Source: Neisseriales bacterium (lineage in GTDB: Bacteria > Pseudomonadota > Gammaproteobacteria > Burkholderiales > UBA11063). From it: DNA of 36,548 nucleotides. Positions 1-11,865 of this stretch are shown piece by piece. The notes under the pieces were generated by a model. It ran no database searches. It was not told the DNA's origin and saw nothing but the letters and a program-made list of their open reading frames with translations. The stretch lies in NCBI GenBank assembly GCA_008017155.1, contig SSGX01000063.1, forward strand, positions 1-36,548. The letters run 5' to 3'. A program made the position numbers and the translations under genes. The first letter of the stretch is position 1, and the number at the start of each line of letters is the position of its first letter.

Positions 1-2
1 CT

Positions 3-893
3 CCATTAAACTTGTGGGGTAAAATTTATTCTCACCTTGATAGACTAATTGAAATTATAGAAAATAATTTTACTAATAAAAACAACGACTGGGAAGAAAA
101 TGTTATTATTCGTGATGGGTTCAATATAAAAACTTTATTTGTTAAAACTATAAAATTTAATACTGGTGATGAAATACTCTATATAACATTGATTAGTGAT
201 GTAACAAATTTAATAAAAGCGAAACAAAACCAAGCTTGGGCGGATATAGCAAAACGATTGGCACACGAAATTAAAAATCCTTTAACTCCGATAGTTTTAT
301 CTGCTGAACGTATAGAAATGAAGCTTACCCCAAAATTAGCGCAAGAAGACCAAAGTTTTTTGCAACGCTTAGTTAAACAAATTATTATTCAGGTTGAAGA
401 TTTAAAAGAGCTAGTAAATAAATTTAGAGATTTTGCTAATATAAATAAACCAACATTGTCTAAAACTGGAATACTTCAATTCTTCAATCAATTTTATATT
501 TTATATGAAAATATAGATTACGTTAAACTTGAAAAGAATTTTGATGGTGAAGAATTATTCTTTATGGGTGATACTAGTTTATTACGTCAAGTTTTTCATA
601 ATTTAATTAAAAATGCAATTGAAAGTGTAGAATTAGTTGAAAATAAGCAAGTTTTGATTATTCTTAGTAAAGAAAATAATAGTGTTAGAATATTAATCAA
701 AGATAATGGGCAAGGATTTGATAAAATTATTATTGAGAATCTTTTTGAGCCATATCGAACGACTAAAGGAGTTAAAGGTAGTGGCTTAGGTATGGCGATT
801 GTTAAGAAAATAATAGATGAACATAATGGTAAAATTGAAGTATTTAATGACAATGGTGCCAATGTAGTAGTAAAATTACCACTTGTAGAATAA
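3..893 (+). CDS. ntrY: NtrY-like sensor histidine kinase, C-terminal part (5' end outside window)
   Basis: The reading frame is open to the left edge, so this is the C-terminal part of a membrane sensor kinase; the codons at 3-11 are in frame and no stop precedes the TTG at 12. It has a HisKA domain with the H-box AHEIKNPLTP (phospho-acceptor His codon at 264-266), then an HATPase_c domain with N-box FHNLIKNAIES, G1 DNGQGF and G2 GSGLGMAIVKK. The run WADIAKRLAHEIKNPLTPI is typical of NtrY. The first ~70 residues are probably the end of a PAS-like domain. It autophosphorylates on His and should pass the phosphate to the regulator 27 nt downstream. In Neisseria, NtrYX controls respiratory genes (known for the family); the signal sensed here cannot be read because the N-terminus is missing. 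Confidence 0.9.
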   Translation, partial: PLNLWGKIYSHLDRLIEIIENNFTNKNNDWEENVIIRDGFNIKTLFVKTIKFNTGDEILYITLISDVTNLIKAKQNQAWADIAKRLAHEIKNPLTPIVLSAERIEMKLTPKLAQEDQSFLQRLVKQIIIQVEDLKELVNKFRDFANINKPTLSKTGILQFFNQFYILYENIDYVKLEKNFDGEELFFMGDTSLLRQVFHNLIKNAIESVELVENKQVLIILSKENNSVRILIKDNGQGFDKIIIENLFEPYRTTKGVKGSGLGMAIVKKIIDEHNGKIEVFNDNGANVVVKLPLVE

Positions 894-920
894 ACTATAT
901 TGTTTTAAGGGTTGTTTTTA

Positions 921-1502
921 ATGGAAAAACAAATATTAATTGTTGATGACGAACTTGGGATACGTGAATTATTACGCGAATGTCTTGAAGATGAAGGCTA
1001 TTTGGTAAAATTAGCAGAAAATGCCCTTGAAGCAGATAAAATGGTTAAAGAATATCGATTTGATTTAATTCTAATGGATGTTTGGTTGCCTGATATGGAT
1101 GGAGTTTCCCTATTTAAGCGCTTCTTATCCAATGGTATAGTTACTCCAGTCATTATGATGTCGGGACATGCTTCTATAACTAGTGCTCTTGAGGCAATAC
1201 GTATAGGCGCTAGAGATTTTCTTGAAAAGCCACTTTCATTAAGTAAGTTACTTCCTTTAGTTGATAAACATATATTAAAGGAAAGAACAAATAGTGAAGG
1301 TGTTTTGGAAGATATTTCTGAAATAATTACCCTTGACTTAAATAATCAATTAAAAAACATCAAAGAAACTTTAGAAAAAAGATATTTTCTTTACCATATG
1401 AATAAACAAAAGGGAAATATAACTAAAATAGCTGAAGTATCAGGTGTTGATAGAGCTCATCTTTACAGAAAATTCAAAAACCTAGGTATTAAAATAAAAT
1501 AA
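921..1502 (+). CDS. ntrX: NtrX-like response regulator, receiver plus Fis-type HTH, no AAA+ domain
   Basis: A 193-residue regulator. The receiver domain (about 1-120) has acidic residues D9/D10, phospho-acceptor D53 in LILMDVWLPDMDG, switch Ser81 and Lys103 in the EKP motif. A ~30-residue linker leads to a Fis-type helix-turn-helix (about 155-190) with GNITKIAEVSGVDRAHLYRK, the kind that ends NtrX proteins. Standard NtrX is about 450 residues with a sigma54-interacting AAA+ ATPase in the middle; that domain is absent and the frame is continuous, so this is a compact form. It should act as an ordinary DNA-binding regulator, as RegA/PrrA proteins do. I chose ATG 921 (AAGGG at 907-911) over an in-frame TTG at 912. 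It pairs with the kinase just upstream and ends at a strong terminator. Confidence 0.88.
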   Translation: MEKQILIVDDELGIRELLRECLEDEGYLVKLAENALEADKMVKEYRFDLILMDVWLPDMDGVSLFKRFLSNGIVTPVIMMSGHASITSALEAIRIGARDFLEKPLSLSKLLPLVDKHILKERTNSEGVLEDISEIITLDLNNQLKNIKETLEKRYFLYHMNKQKGNITKIAEVSGVDRAHLYRKFKNLGIKIK

Positions 1503-1505
1503 ATT

Positions 1506-1545
1506 AAACTAATTCCGTAGCTATATACTACGGAATTAGTTTTTT
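1506..1545 (+). terminator. Intrinsic terminator after ntrX, abutting cysS
   Basis: A perfect 15-bp stem (1506-1520 with 1528-1542) encloses a 7-nt loop, and a T run covers 1540-1545. It begins 3 nt after the ntrX stop and ends 15 nt before the preferred cysS ATG, so it closes the ntrYX transcript. It leaves no room for a separate cysS promoter downstream. Confidence 0.88.
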
Positions 1546-1560
1546 ATGTGCAGTAATATT

Positions 1561-2919
1561 ATGAAAATATTTAATAGTTTAAATAAACAAAAAGAACAGT
1601 TTATTCCGATTGAACAAGGTAAAGTAAAAATATATGTATGCGGGCAAACAGTTTATGACTATTGCCATCTTGGACATGCACGTAAAGCGGTAGTATTTGA
1701 TATGATACGACGGTGGTTTATTAATAGCGGTTATCAGACAATTTTTGTTGAAAATATTACAGACATTGATGATAAGATAATTAATAGAGCAAGAGAAAAT
1801 AATGAAAGTATCTATAGTCTAACTGAACGATTTATTGATTTTATGCATGAAGATTTTGCTCGCTTGGGCATAATGAAGCCAGATATTGAACCAAAAGCCA
1901 CTGAGTATATACCCCAAATGCTAAACTTAATTAAAGGTTTAGTTAATAAAGGTTTTGCTTATCAGGCTAAAAATGGGGATATTTATTACCGGGTTAGAAA
2001 ATTTGAAAATTATGGAAAATTATCAGGAAAAAGTATTGATGATCTAATAGCTGGTGAGCGCGTTCAAATTGATCTAAATAAAGAAGATCCATTAGATTTC
2101 GTACTTTGGAAAGCCGCAAATGAAGAGCCTTGTTGGGATTCAGAGTTTGGACATGGAAGGCCCGGCTGGCATATAGAATGTTCAGCAATGTCTGAAGAGA
2201 TACTTGGTAAAAATTTTGATATTCATGGAGGTGGTCAAGATTTACAATTTCCACATCATGAAAATGAAATAGCTCAAAGTGAAGCACATAATGGCTGTAA
2301 ATTTGCTAATTATTGGTTACATAACGGTTTTTTAAACATTAATGATGAAAAGATGTCTAAATCATTAGGAAATTTCTTTACTCTTAGAGACGTACTTGAT
2401 GAATACAATCCTGAAGTAATAAGATTCTTTATGTTAAAGACACATTATAGAAGTCCATTGAATTTTACGCATGATAGTTTGATAGATACCAAAAATAGTC
2501 TTAATCGCTTTTATCAGGCTTTAAGAAAATACAATTTGGCGGAAGATTATATAATTGATTGGAATAATCAGTTTGCCAAAAGATTTAAGGAAGCAATGGA
2601 TGATGATTTTAATACTCCATTGGCAATAAGTACTTTATTTGAAATAGTAACCGAATTAAATAAGACCGATGCTCTTGAATTAGCAAATTTGCTAAAAAAA
2701 TTAGCAGCAACAGTTGGATTAATCACCAGTAATCCAGAAGATTTTTTACAGGGTGATTGCAGTTTAGCTGAAACAGAAATTGAAAAATTAATAATTTCTA
2801 GAAAAATAGCTAAGCAAAACAGAGATTTCAAATTGGCAGATCAGATAAGAGCAGATCTATTAGTTAATGGAATAATTTTAGAAGATAGTAAAGATGGTAC
2901 AGTCTGGCGTAAAAGCTAG
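1561..2919 (+). CDS. cysS: Cysteinyl-tRNA synthetase
   Basis: Class I aminoacyl-tRNA synthetase that charges tRNA-Cys with cysteine; 452 residues, close to the ~460 of E. coli. It shows the zinc ligand Cys28 in YVCGQTVYDYCHLGHARK, the HIGH-type signature HLGH (36-39), the GWHIECSAMS zinc/substrate region, HGGGQDLQFPHHENE and the KMSKS loop at 264-268 (bases 2350-2364). An in-frame ATG at 1546 would add MCSNI, but it lies at the end of the terminator T tract; family proteins begin close to MKIFN, so 1561 is preferred. There is no clear Shine-Dalgarno sequence. Transcription must come through or from before the ntrX terminator. Confidence 0.95.
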   Translation: MKIFNSLNKQKEQFIPIEQGKVKIYVCGQTVYDYCHLGHARKAVVFDMIRRWFINSGYQTIFVENITDIDDKIINRARENNESIYSLTERFIDFMHEDFARLGIMKPDIEPKATEYIPQMLNLIKGLVNKGFAYQAKNGDIYYRVRKFENYGKLSGKSIDDLIAGERVQIDLNKEDPLDFVLWKAANEEPCWDSEFGHGRPGWHIECSAMSEEILGKNFDIHGGGQDLQFPHHENEIAQSEAHNGCKFANYWLHNGFLNINDEKMSKSLGNFFTLRDVLDEYNPEVIRFFMLKTHYRSPLNFTHDSLIDTKNSLNRFYQALRKYNLAEDYIIDWNNQFAKRFKEAMDDDFNTPLAISTLFEIVTELNKTDALELANLLKKLAATVGLITSNPEDFLQGDCSLAETEIEKLIISRKIAKQNRDFKLADQIRADLLVNGIILEDSKDGTVWRKS

Positions 2920-2949
2920 TATTTATTTTAATGTCAGCAAATTTTAGTG

Positions 2950-2958
2950 TGATATAAT
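2950..2958 (+). promoter_or_regulatory. Possible extended -10 promoter for the atp operon
   Basis: The sequence TGATATAAT is a consensus -10 with a TGn extension; no good -35 is visible. The predicted transcription start (about 2965) lies just downstream of the GTG proposed for atpI, which is a conflict. Either atpI starts at TTG 2999 or this box is not the functional promoter. Confidence 0.45.
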
Positions 2959-2959
2959 T

Positions 2960-4146
<1,187 letters not shown>

Positions 4147-4189
4147 TTTTGACTGTGTTTGTTTTATTGTAATTTCTTTAACTTTTTAG

Positions 4190-4486
<297 letters not shown>

Positions 4487-4516
4487 TACACTACTTAATC
4501 TTTAAAGGAGAGAAGT

Positions 4517-4990
4517 GTGGATATTAATGCAACGTTATTAGGTCAGGCAATAACTTTTGCCGTCCTAGTGTGGTTCACAATGAAATTTGTTTGGCCGCCA
4601 TTAAATGGCATGCTTGAAGAGAGGGCTAAACGAATAGCAGATGGGCTTGCAGCTGCCGAAAAAGGTAAGCAAGAGCTTCTAGATGCGGAATCAAGAGTAG
4701 CTGATGAATTAAAAAAAGTTCAGCAAAGAGCTGGTGAAATAATTGCTAATTCTGAAAAGAGAGCTAATCAAATTATTGAAACAGCTAAAGAATCAGCGCA
4801 CATCGAAGCAGATAAAATCATAGCCGACGCCAAAGCTCAAATTGATCATGAATTTGCTAGGATGAAAGAAGATTTACGTCTTCAGGTTTCAGATCTAGTG
4901 ATAAAAGGTGCAGAGCAAATTTTGCGCGCTGAGATTAATAAATCAAAACATGAGCAGATTCTTGCTCAGGTAAGAGCGGAGTTGCAATAA
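4517..4990 (+). CDS. atpF: F1Fo ATP synthase subunit b
   Basis: Peripheral stalk subunit (157 residues) with one N-terminal membrane helix (about 5-25) followed by a long charged coiled coil rich in Ala, Glu and Lys. It opens [20 protein letters not shown], closely like E. coli subunit b, and has the conserved WPP turn after the helix. The start is GTG at 4517, supported by a strong AAAGGAG (4504-4510) at 6 nt. The stop is 1 nt before the atpH ATG, suggesting translational coupling. Confidence 0.96.
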   Translation: MDINATLLGQAITFAVLVWFTMKFVWPPLNGMLEERAKRIADGLAAAEKGKQELLDAESRVADELKKVQQRAGEIIANSEKRANQIIETAKESAHIEADKIIADAKAQIDHEFARMKEDLRLQVSDLVIKGAEQILRAEINKSKHEQILAQVRAELQ

Positions 4991-4991
4991 T

Positions 4992-5525
4992 ATGTTGCAT
5001 GCAAATGTAGCTAGACCATATGCGCAAGCGCTTTTTAATCTTGCCAAACAAGAGAAAAGTGAAAATAAATGGCTTAAAGTGTTGGCTGATCTTAAGGTAA
5101 TAGTTGAGGCAGAAGAGTTTACTTTATTAATCAATAATCCCAAAATTGATACTAAAGAGCAGTTGGGTCTAATAGAAACTATTCTCAAAAGTGATGCTAC
5201 CACTGAAGTTGTAAATCTTCTAACTTTATTGTCTGAAAATAACCGATTAATCGTTCTATCAGATATATATAACATCTTTCGTGAACTAGTTCTTGAAGAT
5301 CAAAAACGTGCTGATGCAATTATTGAGTCTGCATACGATATTAGTCAAACTGAGAAAGATGAATTTGAGAAGTTACTTTCAAATAAATTTGGCAAAAAAA
5401 TTACTGCTCAGGTACAAATTAATGCTGACCTTATAGCAGGAATAAGAATTACTGTTGATGATAAAGTTATCGATGGTTCAGTTAAAGGCAGGCTGACTAA
5501 TTTGGCTGCTCAACTTACAAAATAA
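4992..5525 (+). CDS. atpH: F1Fo ATP synthase subunit delta
   Basis: Subunit delta (177 residues) links the top of F1 to the b-subunit stalk. The N-terminal helical domain begins with VARPYAQALFNLA, the family signature. The C-terminal part has the conserved ending pattern AGIRITVDDKVIDGSVKGRL. It begins 1 nt after the atpF stop and ends 12 nt before atpA, within the conserved b-delta-alpha order. GGAG at 4978-4981, inside the end of atpF, is a plausible ribosome site. Confidence 0.95.
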   Translation: MLHANVARPYAQALFNLAKQEKSENKWLKVLADLKVIVEAEEFTLLINNPKIDTKEQLGLIETILKSDATTEVVNLLTLLSENNRLIVLSDIYNIFRELVLEDQKRADAIIESAYDISQTEKDEFEKLLSNKFGKKITAQVQINADLIAGIRITVDDKVIDGSVKGRLTNLAAQLTK

Positions 5526-5537
5526 TAGGAGTGATTC

Positions 5538-7076
5538 ATGCAATTAAATCCTTCTGAAATTAGTGATATTATAAAATCAAAGATTGATGGTACACAAACT
5601 AGCAGCAATTATCGCAGCAAGGGAACAGTTGTATCAGTAACCGATGGTATTGTACGTATCTATGGTTTATCGGAAGTTATGCAGGGAGAAATGATTTTAT
5701 TCCCTGGAAATGTCTACGGTATGGCAATGAACTTAGAAAGGGACTCTGTAGGAGCTGTTGTTCTGGGTGATTACGAACATATTAAAGAAGGCGATGAGGT
5801 CTCTTGCACTGGAAAAATTCTTGAAGTTCCAGTGGGAAGAGAGTTAATTGGTCGTGTTGTTGATGCATTAGGTCGTCCAATTGATGGTAAAGGTGTTATT
5901 AATTCACAATTAACCTCTCCGGTAGAAAAAGTAGCACCGGGGGTAATTGCGCGTCAATCAGTTAGTCAACCATTACAAACTGGTCTAAAAGCTATTGATT
6001 CAATGGTACCAGTTGGTCGTGGTCAACGTGAGTTAATCATTGGTGATCGTCAAACAGGTAAAACGGCCGTGGCGCTTGATACAATTATAAACCAGAAAGG
6101 AACTGGAGTAATTTGTATTTATGTTGCTGTTGGTCAAAAAGCTTCTTCGATTGCAAATGTAGTAAGAAAACTTGAAGAGCATGGTGCTTTAGATCACACG
6201 ATTATTGTGTCAGCTTCAGCTTCAGAGTCAGCTGCATTGCAGTTTCTTGCTCCTTACTCTGGTTGTACTATGGGTGAATACTTCCGTGATCGCGGTGAAG
6301 ATGCCTTGATTGTATATGATGACTTATCAAAACAGGCTGTAGCTTATCGTCAGATTTCGTTATTATTACGTCGTCCTCCTGGTCGTGAAGCTTATCCTGG
6401 TGATGTATTTTATTTACATTCACGTTTGCTTGAGCGTGCTGCTCGTGTAAATGCTCATTATGTTGAGCAATTTACTAAGGGTGAAGTAAAAGGTAAAACT
6501 GGATCATTAACTGCTCTACCAATCATTGAAACTCAGGCTGGTGATGTGTCTGCCTTTGTACCAACAAATGTGATTTCAATTACTGATGGACAAATTTTCT
6601 TGGAAACAGATTTATTTAATTCTGGTATTCGTCCTGCGATGAACCCTGGTATTTCTGTTTCTCGTGTGGGTGGTGCTGCTCAGACTAAAGTTATCAAAAA
6701 ACAAGGTGGTGGTATTCGTTTGGCATTAGCTCAGTATCGTGAATTGGCTGCGTTTGCCCAATTTGCATCTGATCTTGATGATGCAACTAGAAAACAATTG
6801 CGTCATGGTCAAATTGTAACCGAATTAATGAAACAAAAACAGTTTTCACCATTAAAAGTATCAGAAATGGCTTTAACGCTTTACGCTATTAATAATGGTT
6901 ATTATGAAAATGTGGCTGTGGATAAAGCTCTGGCTTTTGAATCAGGATTTCTTGCTTATGCTAAAGCTAATTGTGCAGAAATGCTTACTAGGCTTGAATC
7001 TACTGGTGATTTGTCAAAAGACGATGAGCAGACATTAATTAAAGCATTAACTGAATTTAAAGCAACGTTTGCATAA
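5538..7076 (+). CDS. atpA: F1Fo ATP synthase subunit alpha
   Basis: Non-catalytic nucleotide-binding subunit of F1, 512 residues, the normal length. The beta-barrel N-terminal domain is followed by the P-loop GDRQTGKT (about 169-176), the Walker B strand [11 protein letters not shown], the [20 protein letters not shown] segment and [14 protein letters not shown], which carries the arginine finger that completes the beta-subunit catalytic site. ATG 5538 has AGGAG (5527-5531) at 6 nt. This gene and atpD use fewer rare AT-type codons than the hypothetical genes nearby, as expected for high expression. Confidence 0.98.
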   Translation: MQLNPSEISDIIKSKIDGTQTSSNYRSKGTVVSVTDGIVRIYGLSEVMQGEMILFPGNVYGMAMNLERDSVGAVVLGDYEHIKEGDEVSCTGKILEVPVGRELIGRVVDALGRPIDGKGVINSQLTSPVEKVAPGVIARQSVSQPLQTGLKAIDSMVPVGRGQRELIIGDRQTGKTAVALDTIINQKGTGVICIYVAVGQKASSIANVVRKLEEHGALDHTIIVSASASESAALQFLAPYSGCTMGEYFRDRGEDALIVYDDLSKQAVAYRQISLLLRRPPGREAYPGDVFYLHSRLLERAARVNAHYVEQFTKGEVKGKTGSLTALPIIETQAGDVSAFVPTNVISITDGQIFLETDLFNSGIRPAMNPGISVSRVGGAAQTKVIKKQGGGIRLALAQYRELAAFAQFASDLDDATRKQLRHGQIVTELMKQKQFSPLKVSEMALTLYAINNGYYENVAVDKALAFESGFLAYAKANCAEMLTRLESTGDLSKDDEQTLIKALTEFKATFA

Positions 7077-7094
7077 ATTTTGTAAGGAATAATT

Positions 7095-9372
<2,278 letters not shown>

Positions 9373-9384
9373 TAAGGCTTTCCT

Positions 9385-9819
9385 ATGACTACTATGCTAG
9401 TGGATATTGTAAGCTCTGAAGAACAAATTTTTTCTGGTGAAGCGGAGTATATTGTTGCACCAGGATATGAAGGCGAGCTTGGGGTTTATCCACATCATAT
9501 TCAATTAATAAATCGATTGAAGCCTGGTGTCTTAAGAGTTAAACTACCAACTCATGATGTGCATCTTGTTTTTGCAATATCTGGTGGATTTCTTGAAGTT
9601 CAGGGAAATAAAGCTACAGTTTTAGCTGATATAGTTGAGCGGAGTGATGATTTAGATGAAGCTAAGCTAATTGAACAGAAGAAACTTGCAGAAGAAAGGA
9701 TTAAACAATCTACTTCTGCAATGCATGAAGATGATGCTAAAGCTTATGCTGCGCTTGAATTAATTATTGCTCAGTTAAAAGCTGTAGAATATTCTAACAA
9801 ACAAGCGAGAAGAAGCTAG
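9385..9819 (+). CDS. atpC: F1Fo ATP synthase subunit epsilon
   Basis: Epsilon subunit (144 residues) at the foot of the rotor. The N-terminal beta-sandwich carries VDIVSSEEQIFSGEAEYIVA and PGYEGELGVYPHH, both typical. The C-terminal two-helix arm (about 90-138) can inhibit ATP hydrolysis in this family. Either ATG 9385 or ATG 9394 could start it; AAGG at 9374-9377 favours 9385. It is the last gene of the operon. No hairpin terminator is visible in the next 90 bases. Confidence 0.95.
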   Translation: MTTMLVDIVSSEEQIFSGEAEYIVAPGYEGELGVYPHHIQLINRLKPGVLRVKLPTHDVHLVFAISGGFLEVQGNKATVLADIVERSDDLDEAKLIEQKKLAEERIKQSTSAMHEDDAKAYAALELIIAQLKAVEYSNKQARRS

Positions 9820-9866
9820 ATAAATAGGTGTAAAACTTAATTTATCATGCATTTTTCAAATGGTTA

Positions 9867-9875
9867 TGTTAAAAT
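9867..9875 (+). promoter_or_regulatory. Extended -10 promoter for the small lipoprotein
   Basis: TGTTAAAAT is a TGn-extended -10 box in a 95-bp gap after atpC, with no clear -35. The predicted start near 9882 gives a ~50-nt leader before the preferred ATG 9933. This is the same promoter style as those proposed upstream of atpI and pagP. Confidence 0.5.
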
Positions 9876-9932
9876 ATTCGCTGAATTATTTTTTAAATAA
9901 TTAAATATAAAATTATGAAAGGTCTAAAAATT

Positions 9933-10157
9933 ATGAAAAAATTACTAGCTGTATTACTTGCTGGTGTTGCACTTGTAGCTTGTTCTAATAACGAAAGTTC
10001 TTCTTCAGCAAATGCTTCTGCTACTGAAGCTTCAGCTCCTGCTGCTGCTCCAGAGGCTTCAGCTCCTGCTGCTGCTCCAGAAGCTTCAGCACCTGCTGCT
10101 GCTCCAGAAGCTTCAGCTCCAGAAGCTTCAGCTCCTGCTGCTTCTGCTGCTAAGTAA
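9933..10157 (+). CDS. Small Ala/Pro-repeat lipoprotein
   Basis: A 74-residue predicted lipoprotein. The signal peptide MKKLLAVLLAGVALVAC ends in a lipobox with Cys17 as the acylation site; Ser at +2 predicts outer-membrane sorting. The mature chain is only low-complexity sequence: a Ser/Asn/Ala stretch and then the 9-residue unit EASAPAAAP three times, a shortened copy and a final copy. The function is unknown; such chains can act as flexible periplasmic or surface spacers (inference). ATG 9933 is preferred over ATG 9915 because AAAGG (9918-9922) lies between them and the signal peptide begins normally there. It has its own promoter and terminator, so it looks monocistronic and possibly abundant. 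Confidence 0.82.
   Translation: MKKLLAVLLAGVALVACSNNESSSSANASATEASAPAAAPEASAPAAAPEASAPAAAPEASAPEASAPAASAAK
10026..10154 (+). repeat. 27-bp tandem repeat inside the lipoprotein gene
   Basis: Three near-identical 27-bp units begin at 10026, 10053 and 10080, followed by a 15-bp partial unit at 10107 and a last diverging unit from 10122. The unit length is a multiple of three, so copy-number change by slippage would alter protein length without a frameshift. Confidence 0.9.
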
Positions 10158-10179
10158 TTCAGTTACTTTCTAAAGATTT

Positions 10180-10205
10180 AGCCAAGCTTTTTGCTTGGCT
10201 TTTTT
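10180..10205 (+). terminator. Intrinsic terminator between lipoprotein and pilM
   Basis: An 8-bp perfect stem (10180-10187 with 10193-10200) has a 5-T loop and a following T tract (10201-10205). It ends only 12 nt before the pilM ATG. Confidence 0.9.
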
Positions 10206-10217
10206 ATTTTATTATTT

Positions 10218-11306
10218 ATGCGCTACCTAAATAAATTAATTCAACGATTAAAAAGAATATTTTATGGCTACACAACACCGCGTTGTGTTGGATTAGATAT
10301 ATCATCAACAGCAATAAAACTAGTTGAATTAAAAGAGGATTCTTTTATTATAACTAAGTATAGAATTTATGATTTATTAAAAAATCAAGTTTCTGAGGGA
10401 GTTATCAATGATATTGAAAATGTTGCCGCTGGAATCAGAAATACATGGGAAGATTTTAAGTCTAAATATGAGGATGTAGCAATTGCAATTCCTCAAAATG
10501 CTGTTATCATGAGAGAATTAAAAATCCCTGATGTTACAAATACTTATAAAATTGATGAATATGTTAAAGATCAACTTACAAAAGATTTAGATACTGAAGA
10601 TATTGATTTTGATTACGTTATAAAAAATCTGAATTCAAATGAGAAAATTGCTTCTGTGCTAATTGCAAAAAAAGAAAAAATTGAAGAATATCAGGCTGTA
10701 ATACAAATGAGTAATATTAAAGTTGCAGCTATTGATGTAGAAAATTTTGCTCTTCAGTTTCTATTTGAACGGATAATTCCAGAGAAATTTTATGAACAAC
10801 ATATTATATTTCTTGAATTGGCAGCTACTAGAATTAAAGGATTTGTTTTTCTGGGTAGAAAATTTATTCTTTTTAATGAAATGACTGTTAATTATAACAA
10901 TCTTATAGAAGAAGTTGTAGTTGAACTTGGTGATCCAGGCTATATAAAACATTTTACAAATTGTCATGTCTATCTAGATGAAATAATAATTAGTAAAAAA
11001 GTTATTAGTCAAAATCTCATTTCTGCTATCTCTTCTGATGCTGCAAAAATGCTACAGCAACTCAAATCAAGTGCTTTAGTAGAGAAAAAGATGAATTTAT
11101 CTACAGATGCTGTTTGTTATTTATTTGGTGGTAATGTTTTGATACCTGGAGTCTTTGAAGCCGTTAAAAAAACCTTCTCAAGCCCTCCATTATATGCTAC
11201 TGAGTTGCTTGAAAGTAGTGTGAACAATTATCCCAAGAAAGATTTAGTGCGTTTATTTACAGCTATTGCGTTAGCATCATGGGGACAGAATATTGATAAG
11301 AATTAA
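10218..11306 (+). CDS. pilM: Type IV pilus assembly protein PilM
   Basis: Cytoplasmic actin-like protein (362 residues) that binds the N-terminus of PilN and anchors the pilus alignment complex. The ATP-binding phosphate-1 region is CVGLDISSTAIKLVEL, the second subdomain begins AIAIPQNAVIMRELKIP, and the late LFGGNVLIPGVFEAVKK matches the adenosine region. ATG 10218 is chosen because upstream codons lie in the terminator. No Shine-Dalgarno is visible. It overlaps pilN by 14 nt and is first of a pilMNOPQ-aroK operon. Confidence 0.93.
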   Translation: MRYLNKLIQRLKRIFYGYTTPRCVGLDISSTAIKLVELKEDSFIITKYRIYDLLKNQVSEGVINDIENVAAGIRNTWEDFKSKYEDVAIAIPQNAVIMRELKIPDVTNTYKIDEYVKDQLTKDLDTEDIDFDYVIKNLNSNEKIASVLIAKKEKIEEYQAVIQMSNIKVAAIDVENFALQFLFERIIPEKFYEQHIIFLELAATRIKGFVFLGRKFILFNEMTVNYNNLIEEVVVELGDPGYIKHFTNCHVYLDEIIISKKVISQNLISAISSDAAKMLQQLKSSALVEKKMNLSTDAVCYLFGGNVLIPGVFEAVKKTFSSPPLYATELLESSVNNYPKKDLVRLFTAIALASWGQNIDKN

Positions 11307-11865
11307 TTTATATAATTATCGAAGTCAGCAGCTGTATTATAAAAAGTTGCGTATGTATTCTTTAATTTCTATAGCGGTTATTCTCGCTTTAGTTATAAAT
11401 ATCTGTATTTACATCTTCTATCAAGTTAAAATAATGTATCAAGAAACAAGAATTTCGTTTTTAAACGCACACATTAGTATGCTGAATGAAAGACTTAAAC
11501 CAATAAAAGATTTTGAAAGTAGAATTGATTTTATTAAACAACAAATGCAGTTAGTTAATTTTGTTGAGGGCGAACGGGATGATATGGTAGCTTTTTTTCA
11601 GAAAGTTAATGAAATAACACCTCCACAAATTTACTTTACTAATATTGGATGGAGTGAGTCTACAGTTACTTTTAACGGTTCTACTGCTGGGCCTCTTTAT
11701 TTAGCAGATTTTCTAGATAGACTTAGATCAGAAAGTGGTATATTTTATAATCCTATTTTAAAATCTAATAATGTTACAGATCGAGGTAATTTTAATTTTT
11801 TAATTGTGACTTCTATCAAAGATAATCTTATGGCTGAAAGTAATGGTCAAGAAGAAAGTCAATAA
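11293..11865 (+). CDS. pilN: Type IV pilus assembly protein PilN (TTG start)
   Basis: Inner-membrane protein of 190 residues: a short cytoplasmic N-terminus MIRINLYNYR (the PilM-binding INLxxxR-type motif of the family), one membrane helix (about 22-43), a coiled-coil region and a ferredoxin-like periplasmic domain. The conserved MIRINL places the start at TTG 11293, inside the end of pilM, with GGGGA (11281-11285) 7 nt upstream. The next Met codon would remove the PilM-binding motif. It overlaps pilO by 23 nt, so expression is coupled. Confidence 0.92.
   Translation: MIRINLYNYRSQQLYYKKLRMYSLISIAVILALVINICIYIFYQVKIMYQETRISFLNAHISMLNERLKPIKDFESRIDFIKQQMQLVNFVEGERDDMVAFFQKVNEITPPQIYFTNIGWSESTVTFNGSTAGPLYLADFLDRLRSESGIFYNPILKSNNVTDRGNFNFLIVTSIKDNLMAESNGQEESQ

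Noticed and set aside
1994-2287. 97-codon open frame on the minus strand inside cysS
   Set aside because: It lies wholly opposite a well-conserved coding region, has no ribosome site and its protein has no recognisable feature.
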